A stretch of DNA of 26,751 nucleotides, from the NCBI GenBank assembly GCA_035403355.1, contig DAONFA010000032.1, positions 1 through 26,751 of the forward strand. Direction: 5' to 3'. The notes under the pieces were generated by a model. That model was not told where the DNA came from. It saw only the letters and a program-made list of their open reading frames with translations, and did no database searches. The stretch comes from Candidatus Cloacimonas sp. (GTDB lineage: Bacteria; Cloacimonadota; Cloacimonadia; Cloacimonadales; Cloacimonadaceae). The stretch's first letter is position 1; the number at the start of each line of letters is the position of its first letter. This document shows, piece by piece, positions 6,352 through 15,306 of the stretch. Position numbers and translations under genes: made by a program.

Positions 6352-7406
6352 TGCTGGATAAAAACAAAGATGCTGCCTTAAAAACAGCAATTTCGCAACT
6401 GGAAAAAAAATACGGTGTCGGAACTTTAATGCGCCTGGGAGATAAACCTCAGCAGGTGGTTGATGTAATTTCCACCGGAGCTCTCAATTTGGATATCGCC
6501 TTAGGAATAGGAGGAATTCCCAAAGGCAGAATAACGGAAATTTACGGTGCTGAAGCATCCGGTAAAACAACTTTGGCTTTACACATAGCGGCAGAATGTC
6601 AAAAACAGGGTGGAACAGTTGCCTTTATTGATGTGGAACATGCCCTTGACCCGCTTTATGCTAAACACTTAGGGGTAATTACAGACGACCTTTTGCTTTC
6701 TCAACCCGATGGAGGTGAACAGGCACTGGAAATAACGGAAACCCTGGTCCGCAGTTCTGCCGTTGACTTAATTATTATTGATTCGGTAGCTGCCCTGGTT
6801 CCCAAACAGGAAATTGAAGGTCAAATGGGAGATAGCCATGTAGGTTTACAAGCACGATTGATGAGCCAGGCATTGCGTAAATTAACTGCCATCGTTTCCA
6901 AAAGCAATACGGCAGTTATTTTTATCAATCAAACCAGAATGAAAATCGGTGCGGGACCCTATATGAATCCGGAAACAACAACCGGAGGAGTTGCTTTAAA
7001 ATTCTATTCTTCCGTGCGCCTGGAAGTTCGCCATGGAGCTAATATTAAAGATGTGGGCTCCGATTCACAGGTTATCGGAGCACGCACTAAAGTGAAGATT
7101 GTGAAAAACAAATTCGCTCCTCCTTTTAAAACTGTGGAATTCCCCATTATTTTTGGTCAGGGTATCTCCAAACTGGATATTATTATTGATATGGCTGTTC
7201 AGCGCGATATAATTAAGAAAAGCGGTTCCTGGTTTTCTTACAACGACCTTAAACTGGCTCAGGGAGTTGATAAAACCAAGCTTTATTTAACTGAAAATCC
7301 CAAACTGCTGGAAGAGATTGAAACCAACTTGAGGGAAAAATTGAACCCTGAGGACTTTAACCTTACTTCTGATGATAATGAATCTGAAGATCTTGAAGAA
7401 AGCTGA
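6351..7406 (+). CDS. recA: Recombinase RecA
   Basis: A 351-residue RecA of normal length. Walker A is GAEASGKT (66-73; the usual form is GPESSGKT), the catalytic glutamate is E96 in FIDVEHALD, and Walker B is LIIIDSVAAL (about 140-149). Loop L1 is EIEGQMGDSHVG. Loop L2 reads KIGAGPYM-NPETTTGG and differs from the usual KIGVMFG-NPETTTGG by one extra residue, with a tyrosine rather than the conserved phenylalanine. It forms filaments on ssDNA for homologous recombination and drives LexA-type cleavage where that exists. ATG 6351 follows CGGAGG (6341-6346). The C-terminus is acidic (DDNESEDLEES), as in other RecAs, and overlaps recX. Confidence 0.97.
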   Translation: MLDKNKDAALKTAISQLEKKYGVGTLMRLGDKPQQVVDVISTGALNLDIALGIGGIPKGRITEIYGAEASGKTTLALHIAAECQKQGGTVAFIDVEHALDPLYAKHLGVITDDLLLSQPDGGEQALEITETLVRSSAVDLIIIDSVAALVPKQEIEGQMGDSHVGLQARLMSQALRKLTAIVSKSNTAVIFINQTRMKIGAGPYMNPETTTGGVALKFYSSVRLEVRHGANIKDVGSDSQVIGARTKVKIVKNKFAPPFKTVEFPIIFGQGISKLDIIIDMAVQRDIIKKSGSWFSYNDLKLAQGVDKTKLYLTENPKLLEEIETNLREKLNPEDFNLTSDDNESEDLEES

Positions 7407-7992
7407 AAACGCTAAAAATTCTGTAGTAATTATAGACAGTAAAGTGAGGGGGATTCTTGCCGATAGAATCCTCCTTCCTTTTTTCCCGATTCCTTTTACC
7501 GGTGAAATTAGCGAGGAACAAGGCAAAGAACTGCTTTCCCTTGTGGAAAATAACGCCCGCCGGCAACTGCTGAAATATATTGCGGATAGAGAACATAACT
7601 CCCTGGAATGCAAACAATTCCTTGCCCGGAAACAATATCCGCCCGAAATGATTGAAGCCCTGCTTAAAGAATTCCAAACCAAAAAATATATAGACGATGA
7701 ACGCTATGTGCAAATCCTGATTAGTTCCCTGCTGGAAAGAAAAAAAAGCAAACGGGCAATAGGACAGAAACTGAAAGAAACCCGTCTGCCAACGGATTTA
7801 TGGGTAGAAAAACTAAACGCAATCTGCAATCCGGAAGAAGAAAAAGAAAACCTGCAGGAACAAATGACAATCCTGCAATTGCGCTATCACGATTTGCCCC
7901 TTAACAAACAAAAAGAAAAGGTCTTTGCTGCCCTCTATCGTAAAGGTTTTGATTTGGATGCTATTCACAGCGCCTGGCAGGAAAGAAAGTGA
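7372..7992 (+). CDS. recX: Regulatory protein RecX
   Basis: A 206-residue RecX-family protein, recognised from the RRQLLKYIADREHNSLE segment (about 63-79), the following KKYIDDERYVQ helix pair, and the position immediately after recA. RecX binds RecA filaments and modulates their growth. ATG 7372 overlaps the recA 3' end by 35 bp, and a second in-frame ATG lies at 7378. The nearest SD-like GAGG (7350-7353) is rather far, so the exact start is uncertain, and translation probably depends on ribosomes finishing recA. The first 45 or so residues do not look like the family core. Confidence 0.85.
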   Translation: MIMNLKILKKAENAKNSVVIIDSKVRGILADRILLPFFPIPFTGEISEEQGKELLSLVENNARRQLLKYIADREHNSLECKQFLARKQYPPEMIEALLKEFQTKKYIDDERYVQILISSLLERKKSKRAIGQKLKETRLPTDLWVEKLNAICNPEEEKENLQEQMTILQLRYHDLPLNKQKEKVFAALYRKGFDLDAIHSAWQERK

Positions 7993-8305
7993 CTGATTTC
8001 TGCTTACCCGGAAATTACAAAAACACAGAAATAAGATAGAAAATACAGAAATAACAGAAGGATAACGCACTTTCTCTAATATAACGGAGAAAGGGAATTC
8101 TACTGTAACTATTCTATTGTTTGGGTATAAAAATTGCTTCCCGTTAGGCAGAGATATGGGTTTTGTCCGTAACTATTATTAGTGAACAAATAGTTTCCGG
8201 ATGATTTTATGCGATAGTGTGTGTGTTCAAACCGGGCGTAATATTTTTGCTTACTCCGGTTGTGTTTATCCCTTAACAAGTATAACTAAACTCAAGGAGA
8301 AGGTT
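7993..8305. other. Gap between recX and the large surface-protein gene
   Basis: About 310 bp, AT-rich. It holds direct repeats of ACAGAAATA (8010-8060 region) and an inverted repeat CTTTCTC/GAGAAAG (8070-8076 and 8087-8093, 10-nt loop) without a T-run. A TATAAC at about 8280, with a weak TTGTGT some 15 bp upstream, could be the promoter of the gene at 8306. The downstream gene's frame stays open back to 8201, but no ribosome-binding site supports a start there. Confidence 0.45.
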
Positions 8306-11300
8306 ATGAAACGCTTATTTTTAGCTATTCTTGCCCTAATGCTGAGTATGGGAGGAATTCTTTCCGCTCAAACTTTGGTTACTATCGGAAGTGGAACTAC
8401 AGTTAATACTACTTCAGGAGTTCCCACTCCCTACGGCACATATTATAAGAACTTTCATCAACAGTTTTTAGTTTTGGCATCCGAATTGAATGATGCCGGT
8501 GGAGGTGCCGGTAATATCACTTCTATTGCCTTCAATGTCAGTGTATTAAATAATTGTAGTCCGATGCCGAACTACACAATTAAATTAAAAAGCACAACTC
8601 AAACTACCCTGAGCACTACTTTTGAAGTAGGGGATTATACAACTGTTTGGAACGCACCAGAATTTATGCCTGTAACGGGTTGGAATGTGCATACTTTCAC
8701 TACTCCTTTTAATTGGGATGGTGCTTCCAACCTCATTGTGGATATTATTACTACTTTAATACCCGGAAATTATACACAGAATGCCTCTTGTTATTATTCT
8801 GCAACAACTTTCAATAGCTCTCTGCGTTATCAAAGTGATAGTGTTGATGCTTCTACATCCTTAACCGGAACAACTGCCCTAAACCGTTCCAATATGCAAT
8901 TTATTATGGCTCCTCTTATAGTTACCAATCCTCCCAATCCGGCAATTTTGGTTTCTCCCGCCAATGGAGCTACCCTTGTTAATCCTGATGTAAATTTAAA
9001 TTGGAATAGTGGTGGAGGTGCCCCTTCCGGTTTTAAGCTCTCTTTGGGAACCAATAATCCGCCTACAAACATATTGAACAATCAGAATTTGAACTTGCTT
9101 ACAACTTATGACCCGCCTCAGGATTTTGATCTTAACACTACATACTACTGGAAGGTTACTCCCTATAATGCTATAGGAGATGCGATTAACTGCCCTGTCT
9201 GGAGTTTCACTACACACGGTGAGCCCATTGTAAATACCCTTCCCTATTACCAAAATTGGGATACAGTTACCCCACCGGATTTACCTTTTGATTGGACAAG
9301 TATCGTGCAGGCAACAGTAACTACTGCCTATGTTAATACTTTTGCTTCTACAACTTATGCTCACAGCCAACCAAACTGTATCCGTCTCTATAATTCTACA
9401 GATGCCAATGCTACCGTTATGCTGGTAGCTCCGGTTATTGGAGATGCTCTTGATCCTCATTCGGTAAGAATTAAATTCTGGGCTCGTTCCAGCAGTGCCG
9501 GCTATCCTCTTTCGGTAGGGGTTTTGGCTAATCAGACAGACCCGGCTACCTATCAGGAAGTTCAAAACATTGCTCTTACCATAACACTAACAGAATATGT
9601 GGTGGATTTAACTACCTACACTGGAACCGGACGCTTTGTTGCTTTCAAACATGGACTTGGGGGAACAAGCCGCACTTTGTATCTGGATGATATCAGCTTG
9701 GAACTGATAGCTCCTAACGATTTGGCAGCCCTTTCTGTAACCGGAAATGTTACTCCCAGTGTAGGCAATGCCTCAAACTATACGGTAACCGTTAAAAACT
9801 GGGGAACTGCTACCCAAAGTGCCTATATAGTTAAACTGATGAGTGGAGATACGGAATTGACAAGTGTTCCCGGACCAACCATTGCAGCTGGAGCAACTGC
9901 TTCCTCTACTGTTACCTGGACACCTACTGCGGAAGGACCGATGAGCATTTATGGCAAAGTAGTTCTTACCGGTGATGTAAATCCTGTTAACGATAATTCA
10001 CCGGTTATGAATATTTCTGTTATGCCTCCAGGAGCCACTGTAATAACTATTGGCGAAGGCAATCTTGCTGAAGGTATCCCCTGGGAATTCTTCTACAAAA
10101 ACAGTTTATTCCAAACCCTGTATTATCAGGATGAAATTGGAGTAATGGGAAATTTAACCGCGATTACTTTCTACAATAACTTTGTTACCAATTTAACTGA
10201 TAAACCTGTAAAACTGTGGCTCGGAACAACTGATTTGGTTGATTTGAGTGCGGGTTGGATTTTGAATGATTTAACCCTGGTTTATGACGGCACTCTAAAC
10301 TTTCCCAACGGAGAAAATGCAATAGTAGTTCCGCTGCAAACACCATATCTCTATACCGGTGGTAATCTTGTTCTCTATGCCAATAGACCTATGGATACAC
10401 AGTATTTTAGCAGCAGTGATAATTTCAGAGCTCAAACAGTGGGTACTAACCGTGCTCGTAAACTTGTATCAGATACAGTTACTTATGATCCGCTGAATCC
10501 TTCTGCTGCAGGAACCCTTTCCGGAACTTTTCCCATGACTTCTTTAACCTTTGTGGTAACGGGAATGGGTTCTTTAAGCGGAACAGTAACCAGTAGCGGT
10601 TCTCCTGTTGCCGATGTTTTAATTCAAGTAAGTAATGCCAATTATTCCTACACCCGTATTACTTCTGCTACAGGAGAATACAATTTCCAGTATCTGCCTA
10701 TTGGGAACTTCACTTTAACTGCTTCTAAACTTGGTTATGAAACACAAACAGTGAATGTAACCATTATTGAAAACCAAAATACGGTGCAGAACATTAGCTT
10801 AGTATCTTCCAGCACGGTATCTGTAAGTGGACATATTGTCGGTAGTGATCAACCCACAGTAGGAATTGCCAATGCTCATATATTTTTGGACGGACCTCTG
10901 GATTATGAAGGCACTTCCAATGCTAATGGAGATTTTACTATCCCCGGTGTCCTATCCGGAAACACCTATACCTATACTCTTCAGGCAGTTGGTTATGCAG
11001 ATTTGACAGGAACCGTGGTAGTTGGCTCCACAAGTGTAAATATGGGAACCCTGGTTATGAGTGAATTTGCCCAAGCTCCAGTGCAAATACTGGCAGTGGA
11101 AAATACTGCTCAAACCCAGGTTACACTTACTTGGCGTCCTCCCGGATCAACAGGAACCGGAGCTGGTTTGGAAGATTTTGAAATTGATGATGGTGGTTGG
11201 GTTCCTTCTTCCAACTGGACAAATCCTTTAGGTGATTTTGAATGGACTAATACTTATGATGTAGCAAACTGGTCACCTACTTATACTGGAGCAAATGTTA

Positions 11301-14300
11301 CACCACCTCCTGCAGCTCATTCCGGAACAGGGATGTGGGGAACTAAGATAAATACGAACTACAATAATTCCGGTGGCTTCAATTATTTGACTAAGACCTT
11401 CAATCTAAGTATGATAACCAATGCCCAGCTAAGTTTTTGGAGCTGGGAAAATGTATTCGGCAATTTTGACTATTGTCAGGTTTCTGTTAACGGAACATTG
11501 GTTTGGGGTCCTTCTTGGGATTATACAGGAACCCAATGGAGGCAACGAGTTATAGACCTTTCCGCTTATAGCGGTATGGCTGAAGTAACAATTCAGTTTC
11601 AGATGTGGGCAACAACAACAGTTAACTATGCCGGTTGGTATATAGATGATGTTTATGTAGGAACCGCTCAAACTACTTTTGCCAAATCGTCTTTACCTAC
11701 TATGCCTCCTGCTTTAAAAGGTTTAAGTGAAATAGAAGCAGCTAAAGTAGCCAATGCACTTGCTTTACAAGAACCTCAAAGAACAATTCAGAGTAGTGAT
11801 TATAGCAGAACTGATAACCGTGTTCTATATGGTTACAAGGTTTGGCGGTTTATTTCCGGTAACGAAACTAATGAAGATAGCTGGATTTCGCTAACTACCA
11901 ATACAATAACCGATACAACCTTTATTGATACTTCCTGGGGAACTTTACCGGACGGAAATTACCGCTGGGCTGTGAAAGGTGTTTATTCTAATAACTTACT
12001 TGGTCCTGCTGGCTTTTCCAATCGGATGCTTATCCTGAGAAATGATATGGCAGCCAATACTATAACTGGTTCGCTTACTCCTACGGCAGGTACTTCCTCT
12101 ACCTATACAATTGGAATTAAGAATGTGGGAACTCAAGCAAAGCCAGCAGGCAGCTACACAGTAAAACTGATGAGTGGAGATGCCGAACTGGCAAGTGTTC
12201 CCGGTCCTGCCATCAATCCTAATCAGGTTTTGGATGTAGAAGTTAACTGGACTCCTTCAGAACAGGGTGCAATGGTTCTCTACGGTAAAGTATTCTTAAC
12301 TGGAGATACAAATAGTGCCAATGACCAAACCCCTAACTTAAGTATCCTGGTAAATCCTTCCGGGGTCTTTATGATTACGATTGGCACAGGCGGTCAGTTT
12401 GCCCGTATGCCTGTAGATATGTATTATAGAAACAGTATTTATGAAGGGCTTTACTATCCTTCCGAAATGAGTAACTTTATGGGTCAGATTACCGGTATTC
12501 AGTTCTATAATAACTTCTATACCGATCTGCCCAATATGCCTACAAAGGTCTGGATTGGAACTACCACTTTAACTTCGTTGGCTAATGCCTGGATTCCAAT
12601 TTCAGAATTAACTCTTGTTTTTGACGGGAATATCAACTACCCTGTCGGGGATAATGTTATCACTATTCCTTTTACTACTCCCTATCTGTATTTGAACTTA
12701 GAAAACCTGGTAATCTTTGTGCAACGACCTTATGAAACTGTATATCACAATAGCAGTGATGATTTTCAGGCACAAACGGATGCAACGAATACTGGCCGTT
12801 CCCGTCGTTTGTATCATGATACTACTGTTTATGACCCCACAAATCTTCCTACCGATGGAACTGTTTCCGGTCAATTTCCCAAGACCACTTTAATCGTGAT
12901 TCCTGGAGGAGTGGGACATTTGGATGGTACTGTTGTTGCTACCGGAAATATTCCTTTACAAGGAGTAGCCGTCAATATTCCTACTACTACTTATAGCACG
13001 GTTACAGACGCTTCGGGTCATTATCACATTGCCAATATCCTTCCGAATAATTATGCTGTGCAATTCAGCAAGTTCGGCTACATTACTCAAAGCATCAATG
13101 TAACTATTGAAGAAGATGAAACCGAAATATTGAATGTAACAATGCAACCAATGCCTATGGTCTCTGTAACCGGAACTGTTTTAGCCAGCGATACCGGAAC
13201 TGGAATTGCCGGTGCATCAATATACCTGGTTGGTTATCAAAATTATGAGACAACCAGCTCTGCTACCGGAACTTTCAGTTTTCCCGCTGTGTATGCCAAT
13301 CAGGAATATGCATACACAATTATGGCAACCGGTTATACAGCTGCCACGGGAACAGTGAATGTAGGAGCAACGAACTTTAATATGGGCAGCATCACTATCA
13401 ATGAAGTTGCCTATGCACCTTTTGGAGTTGTTGCTGCTTTAAATGATACTTATACTGAAGTAAATCTTACCTGGCAGGCACCTGATCCTACAGCAGTAGA
13501 TGTAACTGAAGGTTTTGAAGGAACTGCATTTCCGCCTTTGCAATGGACTCAAATCATCAATAATACAGGAACGGAAGTTATTCCCGGGGTTTTACCAACC
13601 TGGTGTAGATTTGGAACTGTGAATGCAGGAGGAAATCCTGTAAATCCACCGGAAGGAAATTATCAAGCCGGTTTGTGGTGGACTTATACTCATCAGGATG
13701 AATGGTTAATTACTCCTACTTTCAATTGTCCTCCAGCAGCTCATCTTAGTGTAGATGCCTATATTTATCGGGGCTCTGTTTATAACGATCATTATTACAT
13801 CAAGGTCTCTACCGATAATGGCACAAATTGGACTGTTTTGTATGATGCTACTACAGCAACCGGGGGCTGGAATTACTACGCCACTCCAATTACTTTGAAT
13901 ATGGATTTATACGGAGGACAGCAAATCAAAATTGCCTTTGAGGCAGACGATCCTCCTTCAAATGATGGACTCTGGTATTCCTGGTTTATAGATGATCTTT
14001 TTATTGGTAGTGCAGTTGATATGGTAAAATTTGACAGTTCAGAACTGATTGCTGCATCTTCCCAAACTGCTTTAACAAAGAATGCTGTTGCTAATATTAT
14101 TGCTCCAAGCCCTTCTCGTGCAGCTATTAATGGCAATAGAGAAATTATTCCTGCCCTAAAAGATAAGGTTACAGCTCCAGCTCGTTCCGACAGAACTTTA
14201 CAGGGTTACAAGGTCTGGCGTTTGATTAGCGGAAATGAAACAATACCTGATACCTGGACTCCTCTAAACACTCAATTGATAACTAACCTGGCAGCAGTTG

Positions 14301-14959
14301 ATTCTGCCTGGACCGCACTTCCCAATGGAAGTTACCGTTGGGCTGTGAGAGCCGTTTATACTGCCAATGTCGTTTCAGTTCCTTCTTTTTCCAATATCCT
14401 TGTAAAAGAAACGCAGATGGGAAATATTGTCGGTTTTGTGCGTAAACAGAACAATCAGCCCATTCAGGGTGCAACTGTAACCGCTGCAGGGGTTTCGGCA
14501 ACTACTAATTCCGTTGGAGCTTATTCTCTTGCTCTGGCAATTGGAACTTACAGCGTAACCGCTTCAGCAACAGGTTATCAGCCCAGAACATTTGACGGGG
14601 TTGTTGTCTTGCCCAATCAAAACACTACCTTGAACTTTGTGTTGGAACCGGTTGCTAACGAAGATGAATATTTACCGGCAGTAGTTACAGAACTGAAAGG
14701 AAATTATCCTAATCCTTTCAATCCCGAAACAACTATTTCCTATTCCATTGTGGATAGATGTAAAGTGCGTTTGGAGGTTTATAACCTAAAAGGACAACGG
14801 GTTAGAACATTGGTGGACGCTGAAAAAACAAACGGACATTATACCGTTGTTTTCAATGCCAGAGACGATAAAGGCAATGCCCTTTCTTCGGGTATCTATT
14901 TCTATCGCTTGCAGGCAGGAAACTATGTTTCCACGCGTAAAATGCTGCTGATGGAATAG
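8306..14959 (+). CDS. Giant secreted multidomain surface protein with C-terminal sorting domain
   Basis: The product has 2217 residues. ATG 8306 is chosen because AAGGAGA (8294-8300) precedes it and a clean signal peptide follows (MKRLFLAILALMLSMGGILSAQ). By pattern the order is: N-terminal beta domain; FN3-like (about 208-305); jelly-roll or cleaved-adhesin-like (about 310-468); CARDB-like (from 471); beta domain; two carboxypeptidase-regulatory-like domains (about 754 and 840); FN3; a second jelly-roll (about 953); GYKVWRFISGNET segment (about 1174). This block repeats from CARDB 1246 to about 2038. A last regulatory-like domain (2039-2120) precedes the 'NYPNPFNPET' FlgD-Ig-like domain (2130-2217) that ends KMLLME. 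Type IX-like export to the cell surface and an adhesive or binding role are inferred. No catalytic domain is seen. Confidence 0.88.
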   Translation: MKRLFLAILALMLSMGGILSAQTLVTIGSGTTVNTTSGVPTPYGTYYKNFHQQFLVLASELNDAGGGAGNITSIAFNVSVLNNCSPMPNYTIKLKSTTQTTLSTTFEVGDYTTVWNAPEFMPVTGWNVHTFTTPFNWDGASNLIVDIITTLIPGNYTQNASCYYSATTFNSSLRYQSDSVDASTSLTGTTALNRSNMQFIMAPLIVTNPPNPAILVSPANGATLVNPDVNLNWNSGGGAPSGFKLSLGTNNPPTNILNNQNLNLLTTYDPPQDFDLNTTYYWKVTPYNAIGDAINCPVWSFTTHGEPIVNTLPYYQNWDTVTPPDLPFDWTSIVQATVTTAYVNTFASTTYAHSQPNCIRLYNSTDANATVMLVAPVIGDALDPHSVRIKFWARSSSAGYPLSVGVLANQTDPATYQEVQNIALTITLTEYVVDLTTYTGTGRFVAFKHGLGGTSRTLYLDDISLELIAPNDLAALSVTGNVTPSVGNASNYTVTVKNWGTATQSAYIVKLMSGDTELTSVPGPTIAAGATASSTVTWTPTAEGPMSIYGKVVLTGDVNPVNDNSPVMNISVMPPGATVITIGEGNLAEGIPWEFFYKNSLFQTLYYQDEIGVMGNLTAITFYNNFVTNLTDKPVKLWLGTTDLVDLSAGWILNDLTLVYDGTLNFPNGENAIVVPLQTPYLYTGGNLVLYANRPMDTQYFSSSDNFRAQTVGTNRARKLVSDTVTYDPLNPSAAGTLSGTFPMTSLTFVVTGMGSLSGTVTSSGSPVADVLIQVSNANYSYTRITSATGEYNFQYLPIGNFTLTASKLGYETQTVNVTIIENQNTVQNISLVSSSTVSVSGHIVGSDQPTVGIANAHIFLDGPLDYEGTSNANGDFTIPGVLSGNTYTYTLQAVGYADLTGTVVVGSTSVNMGTLVMSEFAQAPVQILAVENTAQTQVTLTWRPPGSTGTGAGLEDFEIDDGGWVPSSNWTNPLGDFEWTNTYDVANWSPTYTGANVTPPPAAHSGTGMWGTKINTNYNNSGGFNYLTKTFNLSMITNAQLSFWSWENVFGNFDYCQVSVNGTLVWGPSWDYTGTQWRQRVIDLSAYSGMAEVTIQFQMWATTTVNYAGWYIDDVYVGTAQTTFAKSSLPTMPPALKGLSEIEAAKVANALALQEPQRTIQSSDYSRTDNRVLYGYKVWRFISGNETNEDSWISLTTNTITDTTFIDTSWGTLPDGNYRWAVKGVYSNNLLGPAGFSNRMLILRNDMAANTITGSLTPTAGTSSTYTIGIKNVGTQAKPAGSYTVKLMSGDAELASVPGPAINPNQVLDVEVNWTPSEQGAMVLYGKVFLTGDTNSANDQTPNLSILVNPSGVFMITIGTGGQFARMPVDMYYRNSIYEGLYYPSEMSNFMGQITGIQFYNNFYTDLPNMPTKVWIGTTTLTSLANAWIPISELTLVFDGNINYPVGDNVITIPFTTPYLYLNLENLVIFVQRPYETVYHNSSDDFQAQTDATNTGRSRRLYHDTTVYDPTNLPTDGTVSGQFPKTTLIVIPGGVGHLDGTVVATGNIPLQGVAVNIPTTTYSTVTDASGHYHIANILPNNYAVQFSKFGYITQSINVTIEEDETEILNVTMQPMPMVSVTGTVLASDTGTGIAGASIYLVGYQNYETTSSATGTFSFPAVYANQEYAYTIMATGYTAATGTVNVGATNFNMGSITINEVAYAPFGVVAALNDTYTEVNLTWQAPDPTAVDVTEGFEGTAFPPLQWTQIINNTGTEVIPGVLPTWCRFGTVNAGGNPVNPPEGNYQAGLWWTYTHQDEWLITPTFNCPPAAHLSVDAYIYRGSVYNDHYYIKVSTDNGTNWTVLYDATTATGGWNYYATPITLNMDLYGGQQIKIAFEADDPPSNDGLWYSWFIDDLFIGSAVDMVKFDSSELIAASSQTALTKNAVANIIAPSPSRAAINGNREIIPALKDKVTAPARSDRTLQGYKVWRLISGNETIPDTWTPLNTQLITNLAAVDSAWTALPNGSYRWAVRAVYTANVVSVPSFSNILVKETQMGNIVGFVRKQNNQPIQGATVTAAGVSATTNSVGAYSLALAIGTYSVTASATGYQPRTFDGVVVLPNQNTTLNFVLEPVANEDEYLPAVVTELKGNYPNPFNPETTISYSIVDRCKVRLEVYNLKGQRVRTLVDAEKTNGHYTVVFNARDDKGNALSSGIYFYRLQAGNYVSTRKMLLME
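9716..14419 (+). repeat. Intragenic duplication of a ~780-residue module
   Basis: Protein residues 471-1245 (9716-12040) and 1246-2038 (12041-14419) have the same domain order and recognisable sequence identity. Examples are KLMSGDTELTSVPGP versus KLMSGDAELASVPGP, and GYKVWRFISGNET versus GYKVWRLISGNET. DNA identity is patchy, so the duplication is old rather than recent. Confidence 0.85.
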
Positions 14960-14990
14960 GCACAATCGGCTAAATAAACCTTATATAAAT

Positions 14991-15022
14991 AAAGGGGACG
15001 GAAGTTATTTCCTCCCCTTTTT
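14991..15022 (+). terminator. Rho-independent terminator of the surface-protein gene
   Basis: AAAGGGGACGGAA (14991-15003) pairs with TTCCTCCCCTTT (15009-15020) with one bulged C and a short loop, and the stem runs into a T-tract. It lies about 30 bp after the stop codon at 14959. Confidence 0.85.
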
Positions 15023-15174
15023 GTATCTATAATGAATTCTGTTTGCCAGGAAAGGATAGTGTTTTTGGCATTGTTATAATGCTATCTTTTGTGGCTTTGA
15101 TGTTGTTCATCATTCCACAATTAGTGCCTAATCAAAATAAGCATTGGATTTAACCAATAAACTTCATTTTCCGC

Positions 15175-15203
15175 TTGACTATAAATCCCGATTTGGATAT
15201 ATG
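15175..15203 (+). promoter_or_regulatory. Candidate sigma70-type promoter of htrA
   Basis: TTGACT (15175-15180), a 17-nt spacer and TATATG (15198-15203) lie about 100 bp before the htrA start. Two more TATAAT words at 15263-15268 and 15274-15279 lack good -35 partners. The rest of the 347-bp gap (14960-15306) holds the upstream terminator and AT-rich sequence with no other gene. Confidence 0.4.
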
Positions 15204-15306
15204 GAATTCTGATTTTGAATATTGAAGGGTTTTAACTGCAGTATTTTTTTCTTTCGCTTGTATATAATAAATGTATAATCTACATCTAAAAGAAGGAGAT
15301 TTAATT

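Noticed and set aside
8201..8305. Upstream extension of the giant surface protein
   Set aside because: It would bury the signal peptide 35 residues in and has no ribosome-binding site.
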